This document shows, piece after piece, positions 28,927 through 37,160 of a DNA stretch of 51,599 nt. The stretch's first letter is position 1. Each line of letters begins with the position of its first letter. The DNA lies in the NCBI GenBank assembly GCA_003213095.1, contig QCNV01000008.1, forward strand, positions 1 through 51,599, given 5' to 3'. Source of the stretch: SAR202 cluster bacterium AG-426-M11. GTDB taxonomy: Bacteria > Chloroflexota > Dehalococcoidia > Lucifugimonadales > UBA826. The position numbers and the translations under genes were made by a program. Under the pieces are notes generated by a model. It was not told where the DNA came from. It was given only the letters and a program-made list of their open reading frames with translations, and ran no database searches.

Positions 28927-31464
28927 ATGCCAAAAGTAAAATCTATTACTCTTCAACCCCTTCATGATTCAAAAGAAGTTAATTTACCTGATTTCAACCA
29001 AAAATATCTAGAAGATGTTTCATTTATGACAGCGATGACATTGGTCATGATGGGTAATTATTGTCAAACAGGTCATTTTGGAGGTCCACTTGCATATACT
29101 GCATACACGGTAGCATCACATTTAGCTGGTCCTGAATTGGGTGGTATGAAATACGACTATCGTAGGCCTAAGCACCCATATTCAGATAAATTCTTGCTAG
29201 CCGGTGGACACAATGCTCCTGTTACATATGCCCTTTGGATGGTTTTAGGTGAGGCTCTTCACAAACAATATAACCTCACTGGTGATTCAAAGTATTATGC
29301 TGATCCACACCAAACACTTTTGTCTATTGATTGTATAGGTTTTAGGCGATCGAAATCAGGAATGCAGACGATTTTATCTGATAACGGTTTGTCTGATCAT
29401 CCACTAATGAAACAAGCGAAAATAAGAGGGATTCGAGCACTTTCTGGTCATTCTGAAAGTACTGATGTGACAAATGATGTTAACGGAGGTCCATCTGGTA
29501 TTGGTGTTGCTACAGCAGCCGGAAAAGCAGCTTTTTGGGATATTGTTGGAGCTGGTGATTTAGGCCCGAAAATTATCGCTGTTGAAGGTGAATTTGCAAT
29601 GACATCTGGGCATTCCCAAGAAATGAAAACTCAAGCACTTTCTCAACAGGTTGGTAAACGTTTAAGAGTTCTACTTTCTTATAATAACGCTGGTATTGAT
29701 GACAGTCTCGTGGGAGGAGTTATTGATTCTAAATATGATGGTTACAGAATTGAAGATCAATGGGCTTCTTATGGTTGGAATGTTTTTTCGCTAGATGATG
29801 CCAATAATATTGAAGATGTAGTTTCTACATTTAAAGCTATGGAAGATTGGGATCCGAGTGATCGTCGTCCTATGATTTTGGTAGGAAAAACTGTTAAGGG
29901 ATGGTGGCCAGCAGCAGAAAATGGTGAAATACCTGGCTATGGGGAACAAATAACTAGCTATTCTAGTCATCCTTACACATTTTCAATGAATTCAGATTAC
30001 TTTGTTTCTTTAGCCAAGACATTTGAAAAAAAATATGGGGTTAAGTTTTTAGGAATTGACGATGGTCCAGTTTCTGATGAACGTGAAAGATTAATTCAAT
30101 ATAAAACAAATATAGATGTAATTATGTCTGTTTTAGATAAAACTGATTTGGGTAAATGGCTTGCAGATCATTTAGTTACAATCGGGGACCAAGTTTCTGA
30201 TGATTTAAGTTTGAGGATTAATTCTAAAGAAGACCCATTTTTAGATGAAAGATTAGATCCTGAAAATTTACCTATAGAACCTCAAATCGTGTCTATGAGT
30301 AAACATAGTAGTGATGAGAGTAAAGATTTAAATATCAAACTTTTTGAAGAATTTGGTAATAAACGTGGTGGACGTAGAGCAATTTCTGAAATAGTAAAAT
30401 GGATGAACTATGTGACTGATAACCGAATGGTTTTATTAGCTGCAGATTTAGCTGAATCTATTAACGTAGAACAAGGTGCTGTTTGGGGAACTTTTGATCC
30501 GGTAACAAATCCTACTGGAATTCGAATGAAATCAGCTATTCAAGAGGCTGGTAATGTATCTACTGCTGTAGGTTTAGTCAGTCAAACTGCGTCACTTGAT
30601 CCTAGTGTTCACTCCGGTGTTTGGGCTTTAAGCGGGACATACGGTGCTTTTACGCCATTAATGTATCTTCCTGTAAGGGTGTGGAGTCAGCAAAATCAAG
30701 ATAGCCCATTTAGAGTAGGCGTTTTAAATATTTTAGCAGGGCATTCAGGACCTGAAACTGCTGCTGATGCAAGAACTCATTTTGGTATTTTTTCACCTCA
30801 AGTATGGAAATTGTTTCCAAGAGACCAAATTATTAATTTGAACTTTTGGGATTATAACGATGTTGCGCCAGGATATTTTGCGGCAGCTAAGATTGCTGCA
30901 CGTGATCCAAAAGTCGGAGTCATAGTAATAGAGTGTGCTCGTCCTGATTATCCTGTAGTTGATAGAGATAGTTTGGCAGATACTGATATTAGAGCTGCAG
31001 CCAAAGGCTTTTACCTAATTAGAGACTTTGATGATGATAAACCTAAACAAGGATACGTCGTTGTACAAGGTGCTTCAGCTACTAATAATATGATGAGTGT
31101 AATTTCTCAGATAGATGAATCTGGTATAAATGTTCGAATTATTTCTGCAATTTCTGAAGAATTGTTTAGAGCTCAATCAAAATCTTATCAAGATTCAGTT
31201 CTACCTGACTCTGCTAAATTCAATATGATGGTAATTAGTACAGGTACTAAAAGAATGTGGCCTGTTTCGTCAGTAGGGCCATTGACTGAGCAATATTCAT
31301 TAGTCTCTGACTGGAATGATTCGTGGTTATCAGGTGGATCAGAAGAAGAAGTTTTACAAGAAGCAAATTTGGATTCTAAAACGATATTGAATGCCATTAA
31401 AAAATTTGCTGATGATTCTGAAAAACGAAAAGAAATACAATCGAATCTTTTGATGGATAATTAG
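28927..31464 (+). CDS. Transketolase-like thiamine diphosphate enzyme, substrate unknown
   Basis: 845 aa; GHFGGPLAYTAYTVASHL, LSGHSESTDVTNDVNGGPSGIGVATAAGKA, KIIAVEGEFAMTSGHSQEM...YNNAGID; C-terminal transketolase-like domain (VVQGASATNNMMSVISQI). ATG 28927 preferred to TTG 28921. Confidence 0.75.
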   Translation: MPKVKSITLQPLHDSKEVNLPDFNQKYLEDVSFMTAMTLVMMGNYCQTGHFGGPLAYTAYTVASHLAGPELGGMKYDYRRPKHPYSDKFLLAGGHNAPVTYALWMVLGEALHKQYNLTGDSKYYADPHQTLLSIDCIGFRRSKSGMQTILSDNGLSDHPLMKQAKIRGIRALSGHSESTDVTNDVNGGPSGIGVATAAGKAAFWDIVGAGDLGPKIIAVEGEFAMTSGHSQEMKTQALSQQVGKRLRVLLSYNNAGIDDSLVGGVIDSKYDGYRIEDQWASYGWNVFSLDDANNIEDVVSTFKAMEDWDPSDRRPMILVGKTVKGWWPAAENGEIPGYGEQITSYSSHPYTFSMNSDYFVSLAKTFEKKYGVKFLGIDDGPVSDERERLIQYKTNIDVIMSVLDKTDLGKWLADHLVTIGDQVSDDLSLRINSKEDPFLDERLDPENLPIEPQIVSMSKHSSDESKDLNIKLFEEFGNKRGGRRAISEIVKWMNYVTDNRMVLLAADLAESINVEQGAVWGTFDPVTNPTGIRMKSAIQEAGNVSTAVGLVSQTASLDPSVHSGVWALSGTYGAFTPLMYLPVRVWSQQNQDSPFRVGVLNILAGHSGPETAADARTHFGIFSPQVWKLFPRDQIINLNFWDYNDVAPGYFAAAKIAARDPKVGVIVIECARPDYPVVDRDSLADTDIRAAAKGFYLIRDFDDDKPKQGYVVVQGASATNNMMSVISQIDESGINVRIISAISEELFRAQSKSYQDSVLPDSAKFNMMVISTGTKRMWPVSSVGPLTEQYSLVSDWNDSWLSGGSEEEVLQEANLDSKTILNAIKKFADDSEKRKEIQSNLLMDN

Positions 31465-32405
31465 TTTAGTTCCGCAAAAAGAGTTTGGATATAGTCAATG
31501 AAAATAGCATAACCTAAATTGCTTACCGGCCGTCCTTCACTGCTTTGTTCTACCCTGCTTGTATTAATCCCAAGTAATTCTCCTCGAGAATTTACTAACC
31601 CACCCCCACTGTTACCAGGGTTAAGCGCAGCATCAGTTTGAATGATTTGTTGATTTGAAATGATTACTTTTGCAGAAACTATTCCAGATGTAATTGTAAA
31701 ATTTGAACTTAGAGGATAGCCTAATGCGTAGACATTTTCTCCAACTCTCGGATCAGTGATTCCTGATATGTCGAATGCATCATGATCGCTTGGATTGTTG
31801 ACATAAATCAATGCAATATCATTAGTTGGATCATTTTTAATTAATGTTCCAGCCTTAATTGATTCATCAAAAAATTCAATTGACAGATTGTAAAAAGGTT
31901 TAATGATATGACTGTTTGTGATGATTAATTTCGAATAATTGTAGTCACTATTGAGACTTTCAACTATAACTCCACTACCAGAACTGTTTCCAGATTTAAC
32001 TCGTACAATTTTTTTACTAGCTTCATTTAATATATTTGGTACTGTGGGAGTTGGAATTGGAGTAGGAGTAGGTGTAGGAGTTGGTGTGGGGACTGGAGTA
32101 GGAGTAGGAGTAGGAGTAGGAGTAGCAGTAGGAGTAGCAGTAGGTGTTCTCGTTGGGGTTGGAGGTATGGGTGTGATTGTAGGAGTTGAAGTCGGAACAG
32201 GAATTTGAGTTTGAAATTTTTCTAATTGGTAAATTTGTTTTTGCAAGTCTACGATTTGATTTTGAAGACTCATTGAAATTTTATCTTGTTCATGAAGTCG
32301 ATCTTCATTGTTTTTGGCAGTAAAAAATATTTCATCTTGGTTATTTGAACAAGAAATTAAAAATACTAATAATGGAATTGTAAGGAACAGTCTAATGGTT
32401 TTCAT
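31461..32405 (-). CDS. Lipoprotein trypsin-like serine protease (HtrA/S1C-type) with Pro/Thr-rich linker
   Basis: Lipobox LVFLISCSN; (PT)n linker; SGSGVIVES...IITNSHII, NDIALIYV, TDAALNPGNSGGGLVNSRGELLGIN. Confidence 0.88.
   Translation of the reverse strand: MKTIRLFLTIPLLVFLISCSNNQDEIFFTAKNNEDRLHEQDKISMSLQNQIVDLQKQIYQLEKFQTQIPVPTSTPTITPIPPTPTRTPTATPTATPTPTPTPTPVPTPTPTPTPTPIPTPTVPNILNEASKKIVRVKSGNSSGSGVIVESLNSDYNYSKLIITNSHIIKPFYNLSIEFFDESIKAGTLIKNDPTNDIALIYVNNPSDHDAFDISGITDPRVGENVYALGYPLSSNFTITSGIVSAKVIISNQQIIQTDAALNPGNSGGGLVNSRGELLGINTSRVEQSSEGRPVSNLGYAIFIDYIQTLFAELN
32041..32158. repeat. Low-complexity (GGAGTA)n-like microsatellite encoding Thr-Pro linker
   Basis: ggagtaggagtaggtgtaggag...gtaggagtaggagtaggagtagcagtagg. 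Confidence 0.85.
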
Positions 32406-32483
32406 TACGTCTAGTGTTGAATAATCTAACTATTTTCATTATCGTTTAAAATCACAACAATTAATAGGAAGAAATAAATTTAT

Positions 32484-33743
32484 ATGGCCAAAGATACTCA
32501 AATTGGTGGAATGTCTGTTGAAAAGCTAAATTATATTGATAAATTTCTTCAAGAAAATTATTTAGATACCAATAAACTGAATGGATTTGTAACAGGCATA
32601 TTTAGAAAAAGAAAAGTAGTTCATTCATCTGCTTTAGGTTTTATGGATAAAGAATTGAAGAAACCCATGAATCTAGATACTATTTTTCGGATTTATTCGA
32701 TGACAAAACCCATTACATCAGTTGCTTTGATGCAATTATACGAAAAGGGTTTATTTCAATTAGATGATCCAGTTTCCAAATATATAGAAGAGTTTGATAA
32801 TTTAAAAGTTTATGTTTCTGGAGATCAAAAGCATTTTGTTACTCAAGATACTATTAGACGTATGACTATTCATGATCTTTTAACTCATCAAGCTGGTTTT
32901 ACCTATGGTCTAACACGAATCACTGAAGTTGATGCGGCATATCAAGATTTAGGGTTGGTTTTTTCTGATGCCCCAATGCAGGAAAAAATTAAATTATTAA
33001 CCCAGTTGCCCTTAGAATTCCAGCCTGGAAGCCATTGGAATTATTCGGTTGCTACAGATGTTTGTGGTTATCTGATAGAGCTATTGTCTGGTAAGTCATT
33101 AGATCAATATTTTTTAGATCAAATTTTTGATCCTTTAAATATGGTGGATACTTCTTTTCATGTTTCTGACACTAAAATAGATCGCTTAGCCACAAATTAT
33201 GAATTTCAACCATTTGGGCCTCCTATTAGGACTGACAATCCAATTTATGGGAACTTCACTTCCCCTCCACAGTTTCTGTCAGGGGGAGCAGGTTTATTAT
33301 CAACATTCGATGATTATTTACATTTTTGCCAAATGATTCTAAATAAGGGGATATACAAAGGTAATCGAATATTGAGTAGAAAAACTATCGAATTAATGAG
33401 TCAAAATCATTTGATTGATAAGACTGATCCAAATTCTCAATTATTGTGGTCAAATAGTGATTTGCGAGAAAGAGGATTTTCTGGTGGAAGTGATGATAGA
33501 TATTTTTGGAATCAAGGTGGAGTAGGTTTTGGCTTAGGTTTTTCTGTGTTGATTAACCCTGCAACTTCTCAATCATCGGGAAGTGTTGGTGAATTATCAT
33601 GGGGAGGATGGGCTAGTACGACTTTTTGGATTGATCCTATAGAAGATTTAATAGTGATATTTTTGACCCAGTTATTGCCGTCTGATTCATATAATGTACG
33701 TAAAGAGCTTAAATCTTTGGTGTATTCAGCTATAGAAGATTGA
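32484..33743 (+). CDS. Beta-lactamase-fold serine hydrolase
   Basis: IFRIYSMTKPITSVALMQLYEKG (SxxK), HDLLTHQAGFTYG, WNYSVATDVCGYLIELLSGKSLDQY (YxV/YSN-like). Confidence 0.9.
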   Translation: MAKDTQIGGMSVEKLNYIDKFLQENYLDTNKLNGFVTGIFRKRKVVHSSALGFMDKELKKPMNLDTIFRIYSMTKPITSVALMQLYEKGLFQLDDPVSKYIEEFDNLKVYVSGDQKHFVTQDTIRRMTIHDLLTHQAGFTYGLTRITEVDAAYQDLGLVFSDAPMQEKIKLLTQLPLEFQPGSHWNYSVATDVCGYLIELLSGKSLDQYFLDQIFDPLNMVDTSFHVSDTKIDRLATNYEFQPFGPPIRTDNPIYGNFTSPPQFLSGGAGLLSTFDDYLHFCQMILNKGIYKGNRILSRKTIELMSQNHLIDKTDPNSQLLWSNSDLRERGFSGGSDDRYFWNQGGVGFGLGFSVLINPATSQSSGSVGELSWGGWASTTFWIDPIEDLIVIFLTQLLPSDSYNVRKELKSLVYSAIED

Positions 33744-33747
33744 GACA

Positions 33748-33803
33748 TGGTACCCCAAAGGAACTCGCCTCAGAGATTTATGTGTGAATGGGAATGCATC
33801 TAG
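33748..33803 (-). pseudogene. Strongly decayed tRNA-Glu 3' fragment plus flank (distal boundary of array)
   Basis: tggtaccccaaaggaactcgcctcagagatttatgtgtgaatgggaatgcatctag aligns with 35414-35471 at roughly two-thirds identity by eye with a few single-base gaps. Confidence 0.5.
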
Positions 33804-33892
33804 GGTTATTGTCAGTAAACACATACAATTCAGTACAACCTACAAACATTTCCCTACCCTAAAAACATTACGACAAAACCATACATTTATGT
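33799..33892. repeat. Conserved element end region, copy 1
   Basis: tctagggttattgtcagtaaacacatacaattcagtacaacctac...ccctaccctaaaaacattacgacaaaaccatacatttatgt matches 35467-35575. Confidence 0.8.
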
Positions 33893-34005
33893 CAAATAAG
33901 TTTTACTGTTTTGACATGTTTTATTTTTTTTGTGATATTTTAATTCAAGCTGTTAGATGATTTAGCTTAGAGAAGTTTGAAAGTTTTGAATATAATACTA
34001 GAGTC

Positions 34006-35307
34006 TTGATTAAGAAATTTTTTTTAGTAGATAAGTTCTATTTAACTGCTTTTGCAATATTAATACCCACATCTATTAACTTATCCATCACCCAATTTGT
34101 AACCCCACTCTTAAATGCAATTATGGGAAGGACTGATAATCCTGCAATTTCTATAAGTTCATACTCTATAGCTATTTCAGTTCTTTTTTTGATTGCATTA
34201 CCGAATTTACGAATTCAACATTTAACTATTGTCTACTATAAAAATATTAATAAATTAAAAGTTCATTTCTTCGTAATTTTAATTTCAACAATTTGTTTGT
34301 TTTGTTCAGTATTAATAATTTATACACCCGCTTCTAATATTTTTTTAGAAAAAATATTTTTCACTGAAGGTGATCTTAGGAATAATGTTGAAAAATGTCT
34401 TAAATTAGGATTTTATATCCCATTTTTATTGATAATCAAAATGCATCTTTATGCCGTTGCAATAGTTTCGTCAAAATCTTCTTTGATTTGGGCCGGTACA
34501 ATTTTTGGGTTTATCTGTACTTTTCTTTTAGCAATAATATTTTATTTGATTGGGTTTGAGGGGTTTAGACTTGGAATTTCGGCAGTTGCATATTCTCTAG
34601 CATTAGAAACATTAGCGATATTTATGTTAGTAAGAAATGATTTACTTGATTTCAAGCTCAAATTTACTAGGGATATTTTTATGATAGGTGATTTGTTTAA
34701 GTTTTTCACGCCTTTGTTATTTGCTGCTTTTATACCATCTTTTACCATGCCAGCAATTAATGCAGTCTTAACAAGACTTGATAATCCGGAGGTGTCAATT
34801 TCTGCTGTAAATATTGGGATTGGAATATTTGGAGCAGTCTCATTTGCTATATATGGCTGTCAATCGACAATTTTATCTTTGATGTCAAATGGATATCACT
34901 ATTTTAAGATTAGATATTTTTCTTATTTTGTCAGCTTTTTAACTTTATTTTTATGTAGTTTTATAGCATGGATAAATCCTGTAAATCATTTCATTTTTAA
35001 TACCATATTTAATTTAGATGAAGATTTATATAAAAATACTTTGCTTGTTTTTAGGCTTTTATCTTTTTTGCCTCCCTTTTTAGTTATGGAGCAACTATAC
35101 GTAGGGATTATCATGAACTCAAAATCAACAAATCCAATTATTTATATAAATATTTGTAGGTTTTTAGTTTTAATTATTTTTTTGGGCGCGAGTATATTTT
35201 TGTTGCAAAATGGAGCGCTTGTTGGTGGTCTTGCATGGTCTTTAACTTTATTTTTTGAAGCAATTTTTGCTTGGTTGTTTGGCAAAAATATAAAAAAACC
35301 TGATTAA
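34006..35307 (+). CDS. Polytopic membrane protein, MATE/MOP-exporter-like
   Basis: 433 aa, very hydrophobic, TTG start; two pseudo-repeats NAIMGRTDNPAISISS / NAVLTRLDNPEVSISA typical of duplicated flippase-fold transporters. Confidence 0.6.
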   Translation: MIKKFFLVDKFYLTAFAILIPTSINLSITQFVTPLLNAIMGRTDNPAISISSYSIAISVLFLIALPNLRIQHLTIVYYKNINKLKVHFFVILISTICLFCSVLIIYTPASNIFLEKIFFTEGDLRNNVEKCLKLGFYIPFLLIIKMHLYAVAIVSSKSSLIWAGTIFGFICTFLLAIIFYLIGFEGFRLGISAVAYSLALETLAIFMLVRNDLLDFKLKFTRDIFMIGDLFKFFTPLLFAAFIPSFTMPAINAVLTRLDNPEVSISAVNIGIGIFGAVSFAIYGCQSTILSLMSNGYHYFKIRYFSYFVSFLTLFLCSFIAWINPVNHFIFNTIFNLDEDLYKNTLLVFRLLSFLPPFLVMEQLYVGIIMNSKSTNPIIYINICRFLVLIIFLGASIFLLQNGALVGGLAWSLTLFFEAIFAWLFGKNIKKPD

Positions 35308-35363
35308 ACTACATACAATTATGTGAAATAAGTTTTACCATTTTTTTACCAGTTTTAAGGATG

Positions 35364-35463
35364 TTGAGTGTCCGTCAAAACTACGGCAAACCACTAATTC
35401 GTAGCTAAATTAGTGGTGACCCCAGCAGGATTCGAACCCGCGATTTCCGGCGTGAAAGGGCAG
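35364..35463. repeat. 100-bp direct repeat containing tRNA-Glu 3' half, copy 1
   Basis: Aligns without gaps to 37061-37160 with three mismatches seen. Confidence 0.95.
35414..35463 (-). pseudogene. Truncated tRNA-Glu (3' ~50 nt incl. CCA, T-arm, anticodon loop)
   Basis: tggtgaccccagcaggattcgaacccgcgatttccggcgtgaaagggcag; homology to the intact tRNA stops within the anticodon stem. Confidence 0.92.
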
Positions 35464-35466
35464 AAA

Positions 35467-35575
35467 TCTAGTGTTTTTTGTCAGTAAATACGTGCAATTA
35501 CGTACAACCTACGGACACTTCTAGGCACAAATCCCCTACCCTAAAACCATTACGACAAATTACATACAATTATGT
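35467..35575. repeat. Conserved element end region, copy 2
   Basis: tctagtgttttttgtcagtaaatacgtgcaattacgtacaacctac...ccctaccctaaaaccattacgacaaattacatacaattatgt. Confidence 0.8.
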
Positions 35576-35615
35576 TCGATTATTTTTGCCGTGTTTTTGC
35601 CGTGTTTATTGTTTT

Positions 35616-36983
35616 TTAATCTAACCAAGATTTTACTCCACCATGCCAAGAGCAAGTTCCCCTTCGATTAATACTATAACTATACGTACCATCTTTACAT
35701 ATAGCAGTAGGACTAGAAGGTGGAATCATAATATTAAAGGTAGGTGTTGGAATAGGTAAAAATTTACAGTTACTCCATAATCCTACACCTGATTGTTTTG
35801 CTTCTTGTTGAGCAATTAAATAATCATGTTTACGAGAAAAATCAGATTCAACATAAACTCTTGCCAATCCTCGATGAATTAATTCTAATCCAAAATCTTC
35901 ACCATTATTTTTGATATATCCCAATAATCTTCCATAATATCCCCTAGTTTCGTTTTCTGAATCTAAACTAAGAGATACTGTTTTATAGATTAAATTATCT
36001 ATAGCAAAATCATTTGCTGTTTCAGCAATTTGATCTAAACACGCTGCACTAGCTTGATTATAAAATTTCCTAACATTCTCTTCGTTGCCAGAAATTTCTG
36101 GAGTGTCAACTCCTAATAATCTAATAGTTTCAGTTGATTGATCTGGAAACATTATTTTCATAGTGTCTCCATCTATTACTTTAGAAATAGTCACATTTTT
36201 TTGATTTCTAAAATCTAAATCAAGATTAATTATAGGTTTAGTGGTTGGAGTGTATATCCAAGTATTTTTTGAATATAAGGGCTCTTTAGTGTTATCTGAA
36301 AGTAAAGCAAATTTAATTTCTGTACCGTTAAAGTGTCCATCGGTACCATTTATAAAATTGTTAGAATCTATTTTTACTTCAAAATTATGAAATTCGTTTT
36401 TCCAGTCAACTTCTGTTGTACTTACTGCACTTTTAGAATTTCCAATATAGGCATAAATTTGTTTGTCACATCCCTTTACGCATTTCATACCAGGGCCAGC
36501 GTTTTCTAATGTTTCATAAGACTGATCTATAAATATTTTTCCAGAAAAAACTAGAGGACCTATCACATCATAAATTACCGGTTGGTAAGCAACAGGTGTA
36601 AATGTAGGGATAGGAGTAAATGTAGTGATAGGAGTTGGGGTGGGAGTGAGTAAAGTATTCAAAATACTATTAATATCTACTTTGGAAATTGGTGTAGGTG
36701 TAGGTGTAGGTGTAGGTGTAGGTGTTATGGTTGAAGCGATTATTATAGTCAAAGATTCGTTGATTGAAGCCCTGCGAGTTGCCTTTGCCTTCATAGAAGC
36801 AGTGCTAGTTGCCTTCATAGATGCAGTGAAAGTTGCCAAGTCATTGTCTTTGGTTGCGTTATACAAATTTTTTATTGTTTGATCTGACAGTTGATCAAAC
36901 GCATTTGTACTCGTAGTCGAATTATTACAACCAATGATTACAAAAAGAAATGTAATTAATAAAATTCTTTTAAACTTCTCCAT
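35616..36983 (-). CDS. Lipoprotein with Pro/Thr linker, thermonuclease (SNase-like) domain and C-terminal DUF3761-like domain
   Basis: Lipobox FVIIGCNN; KVIDGDTMKIMFPDQSTETIRLLGVDTPEI, YYGRLLGYI, LIHRGLARVYVESDFSRKHDYLIAQQEAKQSGVGLWS; CKDGTYSYSINRRGTCSWHGGVKSWL. Confidence 0.88.
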   Translation of the reverse strand: MEKFKRILLITFLFVIIGCNNSTTSTNAFDQLSDQTIKNLYNATKDNDLATFTASMKATSTASMKAKATRRASINESLTIIIASTITPTPTPTPTPTPISKVDINSILNTLLTPTPTPITTFTPIPTFTPVAYQPVIYDVIGPLVFSGKIFIDQSYETLENAGPGMKCVKGCDKQIYAYIGNSKSAVSTTEVDWKNEFHNFEVKIDSNNFINGTDGHFNGTEIKFALLSDNTKEPLYSKNTWIYTPTTKPIINLDLDFRNQKNVTISKVIDGDTMKIMFPDQSTETIRLLGVDTPEISGNEENVRKFYNQASAACLDQIAETANDFAIDNLIYKTVSLSLDSENETRGYYGRLLGYIKNNGEDFGLELIHRGLARVYVESDFSRKHDYLIAQQEAKQSGVGLWSNCKFLPIPTPTFNIMIPPSSPTAICKDGTYSYSINRRGTCSWHGGVKSWLD

Positions 36984-37060
36984 TAGTGAATTGTAATAAA
37001 AATCGAATTGATATGAATAGTTGTAAAAATTTTGCCGTGTTTTTGCCGTGTTTTTTAAAA

Positions 37061-37160
37061 TTGAGTGTCCGTCAAAACTACGTCAAACCACTAATTCGTA
37101 GCTAAATTAGTGGTGACCCCAGCGGGATTCGAACCCGCGATTTCCGGCGTGAAAGGCCAG
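37061..37160. repeat. 100-bp direct repeat containing tRNA-Glu 3' half, copy 2
   Basis: Pairs with 35364-35463. Confidence 0.95.

Noticed and set aside
31951-32208. Plus-strand ORF encoding (GV)n
   Set aside because: Antisense shadow of the Thr-Pro linker microsatellite in the HtrA-like lipoprotein; no RBS or domain.
33844-33990. Possible CRISPR-like or integron attC-like array from repeated blocks at 33.8-37.1 kb
   Set aside because: Repeats are few, long, unevenly spaced and include tRNA-Glu 3' sequence; no Cas genes, no integron integrase, no attC R'/R'' boxes. tRNA-site integration explains them better.
36625-36882. Plus-strand ORF GVGVGV...
   Set aside because: Antisense of the thermonuclease lipoprotein linker.
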